A DNA stretch of 64,000 nt from Thalassospira sp. (GTDB lineage: Bacteria; Pseudomonadota; Alphaproteobacteria; Rhodospirillales; Thalassospiraceae): positions 121,127-185,126 of the forward strand of contig NZ_JAUYHK010000002.1 of assembly GCF_030690045.1 (NCBI RefSeq), read 5' to 3'. The translations under genes and the position numbers were made by a program. Within the stretch, counting starts at the first letter, position 1, and every line of letters begins with the position of its first letter. A model generated the notes under the pieces. It was given only the letters and a program-made list of their open reading frames with translations. It had not been told where the DNA came from and did not search any database. This document shows positions 25,656 to 36,025 of this stretch, in pieces.

Positions 25656-25907
25656 ATGATCGAACTTTTTCGCAGTAACGATCCGATAGAGCTGAGCTGG
25701 GCGCAGGCGGTGCTGGCACAGGAAGGCATTGAAAGCCTGATCTTTGATTATCACGCCAGTATTCTGGATGGATCGATCGGGGCGTTGCCGCGACGCCTGG
25801 TGGTTGATGGCGATGACGCCAGCAGGGCGCGCTATGCCCTTGATATTGCGCGACAGCAATTGGCGCAGGACAATGCGGCGGCCCTCCCCGATGCCGACGA
25901 TATCTGA
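25656..25907 (+). CDS. DUF2007 domain protein (putative signal-transducing)
   Basis: 83 residues with the DUF2007 pattern: LFRSNDPIELSWAQAVLAQEGIE, FDYHASILDGSIGALPRRLVV, then a short acidic helix. These small proteins carry a beta-alpha-beta-beta fold resembling the PII/ACT type; function is not established. It lies 3 bp upstream of the methyltransferase gene, so they are co-transcribed. Confidence 0.85.
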   Translation: MIELFRSNDPIELSWAQAVLAQEGIESLIFDYHASILDGSIGALPRRLVVDGDDASRARYALDIARQQLAQDNAAALPDADDI

Positions 25908-25910
25908 GAC

Positions 25911-26714
25911 ATGATCATGACGCCTGAAATAGTGCCCGACAAACCCGATCCCCTGGAAAACGGTTTTCCCGAAGACCGGATCAGCCATGATTTCCTGCTG
26001 GGCGGATCGGTGATCCTCAAACAGCCCATTGACGGATATCGGGCGGCGGTGGATGCGGTGTTGCTGGCCGCATCGGTGTCGGTATCGGGTACCCGGACGG
26101 CACGTATTCTGGATGTCGGGGCGGCGGTGGGGTCGGCCGGGCTTTGTGTGGCGCGGCGTCTGGCGCAGGCGCACGTGACCGGGGTGGAACTGCAACCCGA
26201 TCTTTATGCGCTGTTTTGTCGCAATATCGTCGAAAACGGTTTTGACGGACGGGTAACGGCGATGCAGGGCGACATCAATGACCGCACCTTGCCCCTGATT
26301 GCCGAAAGTTTCGATCAGGTGATTTCCAATCCGCCCTATTATGCCGGGGGAACGCGCCCGGCCAATGAAAGCCGGGCCAAAGCCCATCAGGAAGGCACGG
26401 CGGACCTCAAGGACTGGATCGGGTTCTGTCTGAAAATGGTGCGGCAAAAGGGCCGGATTACGCTGGTGCATCGCGCCGATCATCTGGATCGGATCATTGC
26501 CCTGCTATATGGCCGGGCGGGCGATATGACCATTTACCCGATCTGGAGCAAACACAGTTCAGATGCGCCGATGCGGGTGATTGTCTCGGCCCGCAAGGGG
26601 GTATCATCGCCCCTGACGATGCGGCGCGGTATTGTGCTGCATGCCGAAAATGGCGATTATTTGCCCGAAACCGAAACGCTTTTGCGTTCTACCTTGCCAT
26701 TGCCCGGTTTCTAA
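25911..26714 (+). CDS. SAM-dependent methyltransferase, TrmN6-like
   Basis: 267-residue class I methyltransferase. The SAM-binding motif I is in ILDVGAAVGSAGLCVARR, and NPPYYAGG is the catalytic motif of N6-adenine or N5-glutamine methyltransferases. The overall plan matches TrmN6, which methylates adenine 37 of tRNA1(Val). LGGSVILKQPIDGYRAAVDAVLLAASV at the N-terminus is typical of that group. Exact target is inferred from family. ATG 25917 is an alternative start. Confidence 0.85.
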   Translation: MIMTPEIVPDKPDPLENGFPEDRISHDFLLGGSVILKQPIDGYRAAVDAVLLAASVSVSGTRTARILDVGAAVGSAGLCVARRLAQAHVTGVELQPDLYALFCRNIVENGFDGRVTAMQGDINDRTLPLIAESFDQVISNPPYYAGGTRPANESRAKAHQEGTADLKDWIGFCLKMVRQKGRITLVHRADHLDRIIALLYGRAGDMTIYPIWSKHSSDAPMRVIVSARKGVSSPLTMRRGIVLHAENGDYLPETETLLRSTLPLPGF

Positions 26715-26773
26715 ATCGGGATCGGGCCTGTATAAAGGACGGTCCATAACCGTCAGACGGAACATATGCTTTA

Positions 26774-26983
26774 ATGCTGAGTTTATCGAAAATTCTGTTT
26801 ACCGCCGCGATCATTGCCATCGTCTGGTACGGCTTTAAATTTTTTGCCAACAAGGCGGCAAGCCGCGCCGCTCAGCCCAAGGCCGGGCAGGACAAGCGTG
26901 CGCCGATTGCCCATGATATGGAAAAATGCCGCTATTGCGGGGTTTATCATGCGGATGGCGATGCCCATCTGTGTGAAAAATAG
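26774..26983 (+). CDS. Small PP0621-family protein with C-terminal zinc motif
   Basis: 69 residues. An N-terminal membrane helix (ILFTAAIIAIVWYGFKFF) is followed by a polar linker and the motif CRYCGVYHADGDAHLC, a CxxC...H...C zinc-binding pattern as in PP0621-type proteins. It is probably anchored in the inner membrane with the motif in the cytoplasm. Function is unknown. It follows the methyltransferase gene by 59 bp. Confidence 0.8.
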   Translation: MLSLSKILFTAAIIAIVWYGFKFFANKAASRAAQPKAGQDKRAPIAHDMEKCRYCGVYHADGDAHLCEK

Positions 26984-27226
26984 GGTCTGGTCCAAGGCAG
27001 GGATAACCCGACTTTGGTCTGAGATCGCCTGTTTTCTGTTGGCTTTGCCCTCAAACTGCCCGATTGCTATGCTGCATTGCGATATTGAATGCTGCCGGTG
27101 GGGGCCAATATGCGGGTCCGGGTGCGCATTTCCTGTCGTCTCAGGGCTTTTGCGTTCTTGACCACAAGGGGGCAGAACGCTAGCTTGCCGCAGTTTTTGT
27201 TTCACACTGGATAGAGAGTTTGCGCA

Positions 27227-28117
27227 ATGGCGCTTGACGGGTTGCAACGTCCCCCTTCATTTCAGGAAATCATCCTTCGCCTGCAAAGCTATTGGGCCGA
27301 TCAGGGATGCGTGATTTTGCAGCCCTATGATCTGGAAGTCGGGGCCGGAACTTTTCATACGGCGACCACATTGCGCGCCCTGGGTCCCGAAAGCTGGAAC
27401 GCGGCCTATGTGCAGCCGTCACGCCGTCCGACCGATGGCCGTTATGGCGAAAACCCCAACCGGTTGCAGCATTATTACCAGTTTCAGGTCCTGATGAAAC
27501 CGTCCCCGCCCAATGCGCAGGAATTGTATCTGGGATCCCTGCGCAATCTGGGGATTGATCCGCTGGCCCATGACATCCGCTTTGTCGAGGATGACTGGGA
27601 AAGCCCGACGCTGGGCGCATGGGGGCTGGGCTGGGAAGTCTGGCTGAACGGGATGGAAGTCACCCAGTTCACCTATTTTCAGCAGGTAGGCGGGTTTGAA
27701 TGCGATCCGGTGCCAGTCGAACTGACCTATGGGCTGGAACGTCTGGCGATGTATATTCAGGGCGTCGAAAATGTCTATGACCTTGATTATAACGGCCAGG
27801 GGGTCAGTTATGGCGATGTGTTCCTGCAAAATGAAAAGGAACAGTCGGCCTATAATTTCGAGGTCGCCAATACCGAGATGCTGTTTCGTCATTTCAAGGA
27901 CGCACAGGCCGAATGCGCAGTCAATATCGACCGCGGCCTGCCGCTTCCGGCCTATGAACAGGCGATGAAAGCCAGCCATATCTTTAACCTTCTCGACGCG
28001 CGCGGGGTGATTTCAGTCACCGAACGGGCGGCCTATATCGGCCGTGTCCGCGACATGTCGAAATCCTGCTGCGAAGCATGGCTTCGTGCCCGCGGGCATT
28101 TGAAAGAAGGGGCATAA
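27227..28117 (+). CDS. glyQ: Glycine--tRNA ligase alpha subunit
   Basis: 296 residues, usual length. It carries the class II catalytic core of the alpha2-beta2 glycyl-tRNA synthetase. Highly conserved segments are [32 protein letters not shown] [34 protein letters not shown] and [22 protein letters not shown]. It is followed after 3 bp by glyS, so the two subunits are made from one message. Confidence 0.97.
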   Translation: MALDGLQRPPSFQEIILRLQSYWADQGCVILQPYDLEVGAGTFHTATTLRALGPESWNAAYVQPSRRPTDGRYGENPNRLQHYYQFQVLMKPSPPNAQELYLGSLRNLGIDPLAHDIRFVEDDWESPTLGAWGLGWEVWLNGMEVTQFTYFQQVGGFECDPVPVELTYGLERLAMYIQGVENVYDLDYNGQGVSYGDVFLQNEKEQSAYNFEVANTEMLFRHFKDAQAECAVNIDRGLPLPAYEQAMKASHIFNLLDARGVISVTERAAYIGRVRDMSKSCCEAWLRARGHLKEGA

Positions 28118-28120
28118 GTC

Positions 28121-30184
28121 ATGGCTGAATTGCTGCTTGAACTGTTTTCCGAAGAAATCCCGGCCCGGATGCAGGCCCGTGCGTCCGAAGATTTGCAAAA
28201 ACTGGTCACCGATGGCCTTGCCGCCGCCGATCTGGCGTTTGAGCGGGTTGAAACGCTGGTAACACCGCGCCGTCTGACCCTGATCATTGACGGATTGCCG
28301 GAAAAACAGCCCGACCTGCGCGAAGAACGCCGTGGCCCGCGTGCCGATGCGCCGGAAAAGGCGATTGCCGGGTTTTTGACCGGCAATGGCGTAACGCTGG
28401 AACAATGCGAACAACGCGAAACGCCCAAGGGGGTGTTTCTGTTTGCGATTGTCGAACAACAGGGCCGCGCAACGGCGCATGTCCTCAAAGACATTATCGA
28501 AGACGCGATGGCAAAGCTGCCCTGGCCGAAATCCATGCGCTGGGCCGATCAGAAGGTGCGCTGGGTGCGGCAATTGCAAAGCATCCTGTGCCTGTTTGAC
28601 GGGGCCGTGGTGCCGGTATCCTTCGGGCCGGTTACGGCGGGCAATGTCACCTGCGGCCATCGTTTTCTGGCCCCGGCGGGTTTTGCGGTTGCCAATGCCC
28701 ATGAATACAAAACGAAACTGGCCTTTGCCAAGGTGATGCTGGACCGCGAAGACCGCAAATCGGTCATTCTGGCCGGATGTCAGAAACTGGCGGACGCAGA
28801 AGGCCTGCAACTGGTCAGCGATCCGGGATTGCTAGATGAAGTGTGCGGGCTGGTGGAATGGCCGGTGCCGGTGATGGGCAAGATCGACGCACAATTCATG
28901 GACGTCCCGCGCGAGGTTCTGGAAACCTCGATGCGCGAACACCAGAAATATTTCGTGCTGGAAGATGCCAGCGGCAATCTGGCGGCGCGGTTTATCACGG
29001 TATCAAACATGGTGACCGCCGATCACAACGCCCAGATCATCGCCGGGAACGAGCGCGTCCTGCGCGCCCGCCTGCATGACGCCAAGTTTTTCTGGGATCA
29101 GGATCGTAAAACCACGCTGGAATCGCGCCTGCCGAAACTGGAAAAAATCGTGTTCCACGCCAAACTGGGATCATTGTCGGACCGGGTTTTGCGGTTGCGC
29201 GGACTGGCCCGCGAAGTCTCATCCGATATTCCGGGCTGTGATGGGGCGATGGCCGATCGGGCCGCCTTGCTGGCCAAGGCCGATCTGGTCTCGAACATGG
29301 TGGTTGAATTCACCGAACTTCAGGGCCTGATGGGCAAATATTATGCCCAGAATGACGGCGAAGCCGCCGAGGTCTGTGCGGCCATTGCCGGGCATTATGC
29401 CCCGGCCGGTCCGTCGGATGCCTGTCCGGTTGCGCCGGTGTCGGTGGCGGTTGCCCTGGCGGAAAAGCTTGATACCCTTGCCGGTTTTTTTGCCATTGAT
29501 GAAAAACCCACCGGCTCCAAGGATCCGTTTGCCCTGCGCCGGGCGGCGCTGGGGGTGATCCGCCTTGTGCTGGAAAACAAATTGCGGTTGCCCTTGCGCC
29601 GTATCTTTGCCTTTGCGGTGTCACAATATCCCGCCACCATTCGCAATGATGGCGCGGTAGAAGACCTTTTGAATTTCTTTGCGGATCGTCTGAAAGTGCA
29701 TTTCAGGGAACAGGGCGTGCGCCATGATCTGGTGTCGGCTGTTTTCGCACTGGATGGCGAGGATGATCTTGTCCGCCTGCTGGCACGGGTTGATGCGCTG
29801 GCCGATTTTGTGTCGGGCGAAAGCGGTGTCAATCTGATGGCTGGCTACAAACGGGCATCCAACATTCTGCGGATCGAGGAAAAGAAAGATGGCGCGTCCT
29901 ATGATGCGCCGGTTTCCGCCGACCTTCTGGTGCAGGATGAGGAAAAACGTTTGTATCAGGCACTTGTCGATGTCCGGCACAAGGCCTTGCCGCTGTTGCG
30001 GGCAGAAAATTATGCCGATGCCATGACCGCGTTTGCGCAATTGCGCGGGCCGGTCGATGCCTTCTTTGAAAAAGTAACGGTCAATAGCGACAATGCCGAT
30101 GAACGCGCCAACCGGTTGAAACTGCTGGCGCAAATTCGCACTGCATTGCACGACATTGCCGATTTTTCAAAAATCGAATCATAA
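28121..30184 (+). CDS. glyS: Glycine--tRNA ligase beta subunit
   Basis: 687 residues. The beta subunit starts with the typical [16 protein letters not shown], includes [25 protein letters not shown] and [15 protein letters not shown] (the HD-like region), and ends with the anticodon-binding domain containing [11 protein letters not shown]. It recognises tRNA-Gly and works only with GlyQ, encoded directly upstream. The ppdK gene starts 47 bp downstream and may share the transcript. Confidence 0.97.
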   Translation: MAELLLELFSEEIPARMQARASEDLQKLVTDGLAAADLAFERVETLVTPRRLTLIIDGLPEKQPDLREERRGPRADAPEKAIAGFLTGNGVTLEQCEQRETPKGVFLFAIVEQQGRATAHVLKDIIEDAMAKLPWPKSMRWADQKVRWVRQLQSILCLFDGAVVPVSFGPVTAGNVTCGHRFLAPAGFAVANAHEYKTKLAFAKVMLDREDRKSVILAGCQKLADAEGLQLVSDPGLLDEVCGLVEWPVPVMGKIDAQFMDVPREVLETSMREHQKYFVLEDASGNLAARFITVSNMVTADHNAQIIAGNERVLRARLHDAKFFWDQDRKTTLESRLPKLEKIVFHAKLGSLSDRVLRLRGLAREVSSDIPGCDGAMADRAALLAKADLVSNMVVEFTELQGLMGKYYAQNDGEAAEVCAAIAGHYAPAGPSDACPVAPVSVAVALAEKLDTLAGFFAIDEKPTGSKDPFALRRAALGVIRLVLENKLRLPLRRIFAFAVSQYPATIRNDGAVEDLLNFFADRLKVHFREQGVRHDLVSAVFALDGEDDLVRLLARVDALADFVSGESGVNLMAGYKRASNILRIEEKKDGASYDAPVSADLLVQDEEKRLYQALVDVRHKALPLLRAENYADAMTAFAQLRGPVDAFFEKVTVNSDNADERANRLKLLAQIRTALHDIADFSKIES

Positions 30185-30231
30185 GGGCGGCGACGGGCAC
30201 CGTGCCCAATGCCAGATGAGGAACAGGCAAG

Positions 30232-32901
30232 ATGACGAAATGGGTGTACGGCTTTGGCGGTGGTCATGCCGAAGGACGGTCTGAAATGCGTGAATTGTTG
30301 GGCGGCAAGGGGGCAAACCTTGCAGAAATGAGCAATCTCGGATTGCCGGTCCCGCCCGGATTTACCATTACCACCGAAGTCTGCACCGCATTTTACGACA
30401 ATGACAAAACCTATCCCGACAGCCTGAATGACGAAGTCGAGGCCGCCCTTGGCAAGGTTGAAACCCTCGTCGGGCGTAAATTTGGCGATGCGTCCGACCC
30501 GTTGCTGGTCTCCGTGCGTTCCGGGGCGCGGGCCTCGATGCCCGGTATGATGGATACGGTCCTTAATCTGGGCCTGAATGACGATACGGTCGAAGGTTTG
30601 GCGGCGGTCTCCGGGGATCGCCGTTTTGCGTATGACAGTTATCGCCGTTTCATTCAGATGTATGGCGATGTGGTTCTGGGTGTGGATCATTACCATTTCG
30701 AGGAAATCCTCGAAGTCCACAAGGAAGACCACGGCTTTGTCCTTGATACCGAATTGGGGGCCGACGACTGGCAGAAAATTGTTCAGGCCTTCAAGGCCAA
30801 GGTCGCCGAGGAACTGGGCCGTCCCTTTCCGCAGGACCCGCGCGAACAGCTTTGGGGCGCAATTGGTGCTGTTTTCGGAAGCTGGATGAATGCGCGCGCC
30901 AATACCTATCGCCGTTTGCACAGCATCCCGGCAAGCTGGGGCACGGCGGTTAATGTGCAGGCGATGGTGTTTGGCAATATGGGCGAAAATTGCGCCACCG
31001 GCGTCTGTTTCTCGCGCAATCCATCCACTGGCGAAAACCGTTTTTACGGCGAATATCTGATCAATGCCCAGGGCGAGGATGTGGTGGCCGGGATCAGAAC
31101 ACCCGCCCCGCTGACCAAAATCGAACGGACGGAATCCGGATCGGACCTGATGTCGATGGAAGAAGCCATGCCCGGCGTTTTCGCCGAACTGGTGGCGGTG
31201 CGGGACCGTCTGGAATCCCATTACCGCGACATGCAGGATATGGAATTCACCGTTGAGTCCGGCAAACTCTATATGCTGCAAACCCGATCGGGCAAACGCA
31301 CCGCCAAGGCCGCCTTGCGCATCGCCGTTGAAATGTGCGAACAAGGGGTGATTTCGCAAACCGATGCCCTGTTGCGGGTTGATCCGTCGCAACTTGATCA
31401 GTTGTTGCACCCGACATTGGACCCCAATGCCCGCAAATCGGTGATTGGCACCGGCCTTCCGGCATCGCCGGGGGCGGCATCGGGCCAGATTGTCTTTTCG
31501 GCCGAAACTGCCGAAGACTGGGTGCATAACAAGGGCCGCAAGGTCATTCTGGTGCGGATTGAAACCAGCCCCGAAGACATCGCCGGGATGCACGCCGCCG
31601 AAGGCATTTTAACCGCACGCGGCGGCATGACCAGCCACGCCGCCGTGGTGGCTCGTGGCATGGGCACACCTTGCGTCTGTGGTGCCGGTGCAATTCGCAT
31701 CGATTATGCCAACCGCACCCTGACATCGGGGGGCGTCACCCTCAAAGAAGGCGAAATCATCACCCTTGATGGCGCCACCGGGCAGGTGATGCTGGGCGAG
31801 GTCGCAACCCTGAAGCCCGATCTGTCGGGCGATTTTTCGCAATTGATGGTCTGGGCCGACAGTGTGCGCCGCCTGCGGGTGCGCACCAATGCTGAAACCC
31901 CCGATGATGCCGAAACCGCACGCGGTTTCGGGGCCGAGGGGATCGGCCTGTGCCGGACCGAACATATGTTTTTTGATCCCGAACGCATCGTTTCGATGCG
32001 CGAGATGATTCTGGCCGATACCGAGGCCGGACGTCGTGCGGCCCTTGCCAAATTGCTGCCCTATCAGCGCAAGGATTTTATCGATCTGTTTCGCATCATG
32101 TCGGGCCTGCCAGTCACAATCCGTCTGCTGGACCCGCCCTTGCATGAATTCCTGCCACACAGCGATCATGAAATTGCCGAAGTTGCCAAGGCGGCGGGGG
32201 TATCGGAAACGGTGGTGCGTCGCCGGTTGCTGGATTTGTCCGAAGCCAACCCGATGCTGGGGCATCGCGGCTGCCGTCTGGGGATCAGCTATCCTGAAAT
32301 TTATGAAATGCAGGTCCGGGCGATTTTCGAGGCGGCGGTCGAAGTCGGCAAGGGTGGCAACACCCCGGTAATCCCGGAAATCATGATCCCGCTGATTGTT
32401 GGCAAAAAGGAACTGGAAATCCTCAAGGCCGCGATCATTCGCGTCGCGCACGAAGTCGAAACGGAACAATCCGCCAGCCTGAAATTCCTGGTCGGCACCA
32501 TGATCGAATTGCCGCGTGCCGCCTTGCGGGCCGGTGACATCGCCGAAGAAGCCGAATTTTTCAGTTTCGGCACCAACGATCTCACCCAGACGACCTTTGG
32601 CCTGTCACGCGATGATGCCTCGCATTTCCTCGATACCTATATCGCCAAGGATATTTTTGCCGGTGATCCGTTTGTGTCGCTGGATCAGGAAGGGGTGGGC
32701 GAACTGGTGGCGATTGCCGCCGAACGGGGCCGCAAAACCCGCGGCGACCTGAAACTGGGCATTTGCGGCGAACATGGCGGCGATCCGGCCTCGATTGCCT
32801 TTTGCGAAACGCTGGGCCTTGATTACGTATCCTGTTCGCCGTATCGCGTACCGATTGCCCGTCTTGCCGCCGCACAGGCGGCCTTGAAAAAGGCAGGCTG
32901 A
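30232..32901 (+). CDS. ppdK: Pyruvate, phosphate dikinase
   Basis: 889 residues, the usual length. It interconverts pyruvate, ATP and phosphate with phosphoenolpyruvate, AMP and pyrophosphate, a gluconeogenic or glycolytic switch. The nucleotide-binding domain begins GGKGANLAEMSNLGLPVPPGF. The phospho-histidine is in GGMTSHAAVVARGMGTPCVCG (His in TSH, about residue 469). The PEP-binding TIM barrel ends with GICGEHGGDPASI and the cysteine in VSCSPYRVPIARLAAAQAAL. It closes at a clear bidirectional terminator. Confidence 0.97.
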   Translation: MTKWVYGFGGGHAEGRSEMRELLGGKGANLAEMSNLGLPVPPGFTITTEVCTAFYDNDKTYPDSLNDEVEAALGKVETLVGRKFGDASDPLLVSVRSGARASMPGMMDTVLNLGLNDDTVEGLAAVSGDRRFAYDSYRRFIQMYGDVVLGVDHYHFEEILEVHKEDHGFVLDTELGADDWQKIVQAFKAKVAEELGRPFPQDPREQLWGAIGAVFGSWMNARANTYRRLHSIPASWGTAVNVQAMVFGNMGENCATGVCFSRNPSTGENRFYGEYLINAQGEDVVAGIRTPAPLTKIERTESGSDLMSMEEAMPGVFAELVAVRDRLESHYRDMQDMEFTVESGKLYMLQTRSGKRTAKAALRIAVEMCEQGVISQTDALLRVDPSQLDQLLHPTLDPNARKSVIGTGLPASPGAASGQIVFSAETAEDWVHNKGRKVILVRIETSPEDIAGMHAAEGILTARGGMTSHAAVVARGMGTPCVCGAGAIRIDYANRTLTSGGVTLKEGEIITLDGATGQVMLGEVATLKPDLSGDFSQLMVWADSVRRLRVRTNAETPDDAETARGFGAEGIGLCRTEHMFFDPERIVSMREMILADTEAGRRAALAKLLPYQRKDFIDLFRIMSGLPVTIRLLDPPLHEFLPHSDHEIAEVAKAAGVSETVVRRRLLDLSEANPMLGHRGCRLGISYPEIYEMQVRAIFEAAVEVGKGGNTPVIPEIMIPLIVGKKELEILKAAIIRVAHEVETEQSASLKFLVGTMIELPRAALRAGDIAEEAEFFSFGTNDLTQTTFGLSRDDASHFLDTYIAKDIFAGDPFVSLDQEGVGELVAIAAERGRKTRGDLKLGICGEHGGDPASIAFCETLGLDYVSCSPYRVPIARLAAAQAALKKAG

Positions 32902-32910
32902 CAAAAGATC

Positions 32911-32938
32911 AACGGCGGTTCCAAAAGAACCGCCGTTT
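32911..32938. terminator. Bidirectional terminator between ppdK and ygfZ
   Basis: AACGGCGGTT / AACCGCCGTT is a perfect 10-bp stem with a 7-base loop, between the convergent genes. Confidence 0.85.
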
Positions 32939-32947
32939 GCTTTTGTC

Positions 32948-33853
32948 TCAGGCCACAACTTCGGGCAAAACCGCCCAATCTGGCACTTTCACGGTGATGC
33001 GGGCCTCGCCGCAAATCAGCGGCGCCTCATTGGCGATGCGTTCAAGACGGATCATCGCAAGGCCCGATGTCCCGTGGATGCTGCGGATCACGCCGGCTTC
33101 GCGTTCATCGGCCATAATCAGGTCGCCGGGCACCGGGGCGGGGCCGGTAAACTCAAACGGCAACAGGCGCTTGCGCACCAGACCGCGATATTTGGTCCGT
33201 GCCGTCAGTTCCTGCCCCATATAACAGCCTTTTTTGAAATCAACGCCGCCCAGTTCCTCGAACCCGTTTTCCAGCAGGATGGCTTTTTCGATTTCCAGTT
33301 CCTCGCTGCCGTTGGGCAGGCCCAGTTGAACCCGCGCAATGTGATAGGCCTCGATATCGCTTTCAACTGCACCGGTCCCGGTTAAAAGGCCGATATTGTT
33401 TTTGGGCAGCAAAACCCGTGCGCCAATGGCCGAAAGCCTTGGATCAACCGCCTTGATGCCGGGGCCAAAGGCGGCGGTGGCACCGCGTTCGGACGGCAGG
33501 CCAAGGGCGGGCAGGGCATCCTTGCCAAAGACTGCCAGCACGTCAAAACCGTCACTGACATCCTCAAGCTCGATTTTGGACCGCAATTTATACATGCGCA
33601 GCTTTTTGAAAAAGCTTTGGGCGCGTTCACCACCTTCGCATTCGATCAACAGGCTGTTGTCATCCTGCCAATACATGAAAAAATCATACAGGAACTTGCC
33701 CTGCGGTGTCAGAAATGCCCCGTAACCTGATGCATCGGGGGTGATTTTCTCGACATTGTTGGAAACAAGGCCCTGTAAAAAAGAGGTCCGGTCCGCACCG
33801 CTGATGCGGATAACGGCGCGGTCTGAAAGCTTGGTATAAAATGTCTCGCTCAT
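32948..33853 (-). CDS. ygfZ: Folate-binding YgfZ/GcvT-family protein
   Basis: 301 residues. The family signature K-G-C-Y-x-G-Q-E is present in FKKGCYMGQELTARTKYRG, with the reactive Cys. YgfZ-type proteins bind tetrahydrofolate and support iron-sulfur cluster assembly or repair. The frame is open to 33988, but ATG 33853 gives the standard N-terminus (LSDRAVIRISGADRTSFLQGLVSN), with GGAG upstream. It is divergent from the glycosyltransferase cluster. Confidence 0.92.
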   Translation of the reverse strand: MSETFYTKLSDRAVIRISGADRTSFLQGLVSNNVEKITPDASGYGAFLTPQGKFLYDFFMYWQDDNSLLIECEGGERAQSFFKKLRMYKLRSKIELEDVSDGFDVLAVFGKDALPALGLPSERGATAAFGPGIKAVDPRLSAIGARVLLPKNNIGLLTGTGAVESDIEAYHIARVQLGLPNGSEELEIEKAILLENGFEELGGVDFKKGCYMGQELTARTKYRGLVRKRLLPFEFTGPAPVPGDLIMADEREAGVIRSIHGTSGLAMIRLERIANEAPLICGEARITVKVPDWAVLPEVVA

Positions 33854-34004
33854 TTCTGAAAAGGCTCCGTTGTATCGGAATTCGTTGGCCGAAATGTGGG
33901 GTAAAGCGACGGCTTTGGCAAGGGCGGGCATGGATGGGGCATAATCTGATGATGTGTTGACGGCAGGCCTTGGCAAGGCCCCGGCCATCCTTTAGAACGC
34001 AGAT

Positions 34005-35063
34005 ATGAAAATATTGATGCTTGATCGTTCTATCGGCTTTGATCCCGATGACCGCACTGCCCGGCCACTTGGTGCGCGGCAACGCGGCTTTATTGCCCTT
34101 GCCGAAGGTTTCGCCGCCCTGGGGCACCGGGTCGAAGCCCGCCGTGCCGGGGGGGCTGATCTGGACCTGAACGGTGTGGCATGGCGGCAGATTGACAGCG
34201 ACGCTGCCCCGTTTGACGGATTGGGCATGGACCGCGTCCTGGCGTGGCGTGATCCGGTATTATTGGCGCATTCTTCGATTGTCAGGGGGGCCGGGTGCTG
34301 GCTCTGGTTTGATGGCGATGTGGCATTGCTGGACGATGCCGGGGCGCGGCTGACGATGTTGTCGCACAAGGCCCGGTTGTTTTTCCCCGACAAACGCCAA
34401 AAATCCGCCTTTGCCGATGATCTGGCAATTGCCGCCCGGGTGACGGCACCCGGTGCCTGCCCGGCCTTTGTGGCGGCAGGGCAGGATCATACCGGATTTG
34501 CCGCGCGTCAGCCTGTGGCCGTTACGGTGGCGGGCTGGCAGGACGGGCTGGTTGATATTATTGCCACATGGAATGATCATGTGCTGCGCGGCACAGATGA
34601 CACTGTGCTGGAAGTTTATTCCGCCGATCTGTGTGACGCGCTGGCAGGACTTGAAAGCCCGGTTTCCGACGCGGTGGCCGATCTGGTGCGCGACAGCCTT
34701 GGCAAGGGTGTTCGCGTTTGCAAACCGATGGCCGAACAGGACATGGCAACCCGGATCGCCGGGGCGCGGGCATGGTTGCATCATGGCAAGGGCAAAGGCA
34801 AAGGGGCGACCGCGCACGACCATGTCGGGCAATGGCTGTGCGATGCGTTGGCCGCCGGGACGCCGGTGGTGTCGTTTGGCGGCATTGCCAATGACCGCCT
34901 TGAAAACGGACGGACCGGCTATATCGTTCCCGATGCGCCGGCATATGGCAATGTCGTGACCCAGTTGCTGGGCGATAAAACATTCTTTGACAGCCTGTCC
35001 GCGGCGGCATGCAAGGATGTGCGCGTCTGGCAGGATGTTGCCGCCGATCTGGAGAAATTCTGA
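34005..35063 (+). CDS. Glycosyltransferase, family 4-like
   Basis: 352 residues. The N-terminal Rossmann-like half starts MKILMLDRSIGFDPDDR and contains ARQRGFIALAEGFAALGHRVEARR. The C-terminal half has GQWLCDALAAGTPVVSFGGIANDRLENGRTGYIVPD, the sugar-nucleotide-binding pattern of GT-B enzymes. It is divergent from classic GT4 in the middle. It heads a five-glycosyltransferase run, most likely building lipooligosaccharide core or a surface glycan. Its GC content (about 60% in a sampled line) is like that of the chromosome. Confidence 0.8.
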   Translation: MKILMLDRSIGFDPDDRTARPLGARQRGFIALAEGFAALGHRVEARRAGGADLDLNGVAWRQIDSDAAPFDGLGMDRVLAWRDPVLLAHSSIVRGAGCWLWFDGDVALLDDAGARLTMLSHKARLFFPDKRQKSAFADDLAIAARVTAPGACPAFVAAGQDHTGFAARQPVAVTVAGWQDGLVDIIATWNDHVLRGTDDTVLEVYSADLCDALAGLESPVSDAVADLVRDSLGKGVRVCKPMAEQDMATRIAGARAWLHHGKGKGKGATAHDHVGQWLCDALAAGTPVVSFGGIANDRLENGRTGYIVPDAPAYGNVVTQLLGDKTFFDSLSAAACKDVRVWQDVAADLEKF

Positions 35064-35065
35064 CC

Positions 35066-36025
35066 TTGCGGTTGTTGTTTATCACCTCGAACCGGTTGGG
35101 CGATGCGGTGCTTTCGACATCGGTTTTGCGCCATTTTGTCGAAACATATCCAGATATTCGAGTCACAATTGCCTGCGGCCCGGTTGCCGCCCCGATTTTT
35201 GAAGCGGTACCGGGGCTGGACCGCATCATCGAAATGCCCAAGCAAAAACGCGGCGGGCATTGGTGGAAATTGTGGAAGTCGGTGGTCGGCACCTGGTGGG
35301 ATATCATCATTGATCTGCGCGGCAGTGCGATTGCCTATACCCTGCCGGGCCGCAAACGTATCGTCCTTAACGGCAATGATGACAGTATCCACCGGGTGGA
35401 ACAGTTGGGGCGGCTGATTGGTGTGATGCCGCCACCCTTGCCCAAAATCTGGACACGACCGCAAGATGATGCGAGAGCTGAAGAAATTTTAAAATTGCAT
35501 GGTCGAAAATTGCTTGTTATCGGTCCTGCTGCAAATTGGGGGGGGAAAATATGGCCGGCGCGTTCTTTTTCCGAGGCTATTGTCAAGCTTACCGACTTCG
35601 ACGGGTTGTTGCCGGAGGCGCACGTCCTTTTGGTTGGGGCTCCTGCTGAGCGTAGGATTGCTGAATCTGTTATTGCCTCAGTGAATGAAAATCATCGCAC
35701 TGTTATTTTTGGGGATGAAAATCTTCTGACAATTCAAGCTTGTCTGCAACGTGCAGACCTTTACGTCGGAAATGATAGTGGCCTCATGCATATGGCGGCT
35801 GCCGCTGCTGTGCCGACACTGGGATTGTTTGGGCCAAGCCGTCCAGAAAATTATGGGCCATATGGTCGAAAAACGGCTTTTGTTCGCACTGACATGAGTT
35901 ATGACGAGATTTGGTCGGGTGGGGCAAATTGGCGGTCATCTGACAGTTTGATGGATGGATTACCTGTTGATAGAGTTATCAAAGCAGCAGAAAATTTATT
36001 GGCAAAGACGGATATGCAAAAGTGA
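35066..36025 (+). CDS. Glycosyltransferase family 9 (heptosyltransferase-like)
   Basis: 319 residues from TTG 35066, preceded by GGAG; the gene starts directly after the previous stop. GT9 signatures are clear: LFITSNRLGDAVLSTSVLRHF at the N-terminus, VIGPAANWGGKIWPARSF, and GNDSGLMHMAAAAAVPTLGLFGPSRP. GT9 enzymes such as WaaC/WaaF add heptose from ADP-heptose to lipopolysaccharide core. Up to about base 35465 (residue ~134) codon use is GC-rich like the host; after that it becomes AT-rich within the same open frame. The gene looks like a recombination mosaic. Confidence 0.88.
   Translation: MRLLFITSNRLGDAVLSTSVLRHFVETYPDIRVTIACGPVAAPIFEAVPGLDRIIEMPKQKRGGHWWKLWKSVVGTWWDIIIDLRGSAIAYTLPGRKRIVLNGNDDSIHRVEQLGRLIGVMPPPLPKIWTRPQDDARAEEILKLHGRKLLVIGPAANWGGKIWPARSFSEAIVKLTDFDGLLPEAHVLLVGAPAERRIAESVIASVNENHRTVIFGDENLLTIQACLQRADLYVGNDSGLMHMAAAAAVPTLGLFGPSRPENYGPYGRKTAFVRTDMSYDEIWSGGANWRSSDSLMDGLPVDRVIKAAENLLAKTDMQK

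Noticed and set aside
30010..31593. A 527-codon open frame on the minus strand opposite ppdK and the end of glyS
   Set aside because: It mirrors the strongly conserved ppdK coding sequence, has no family features and arises from the low stop-codon frequency in GC-rich antisense frames.
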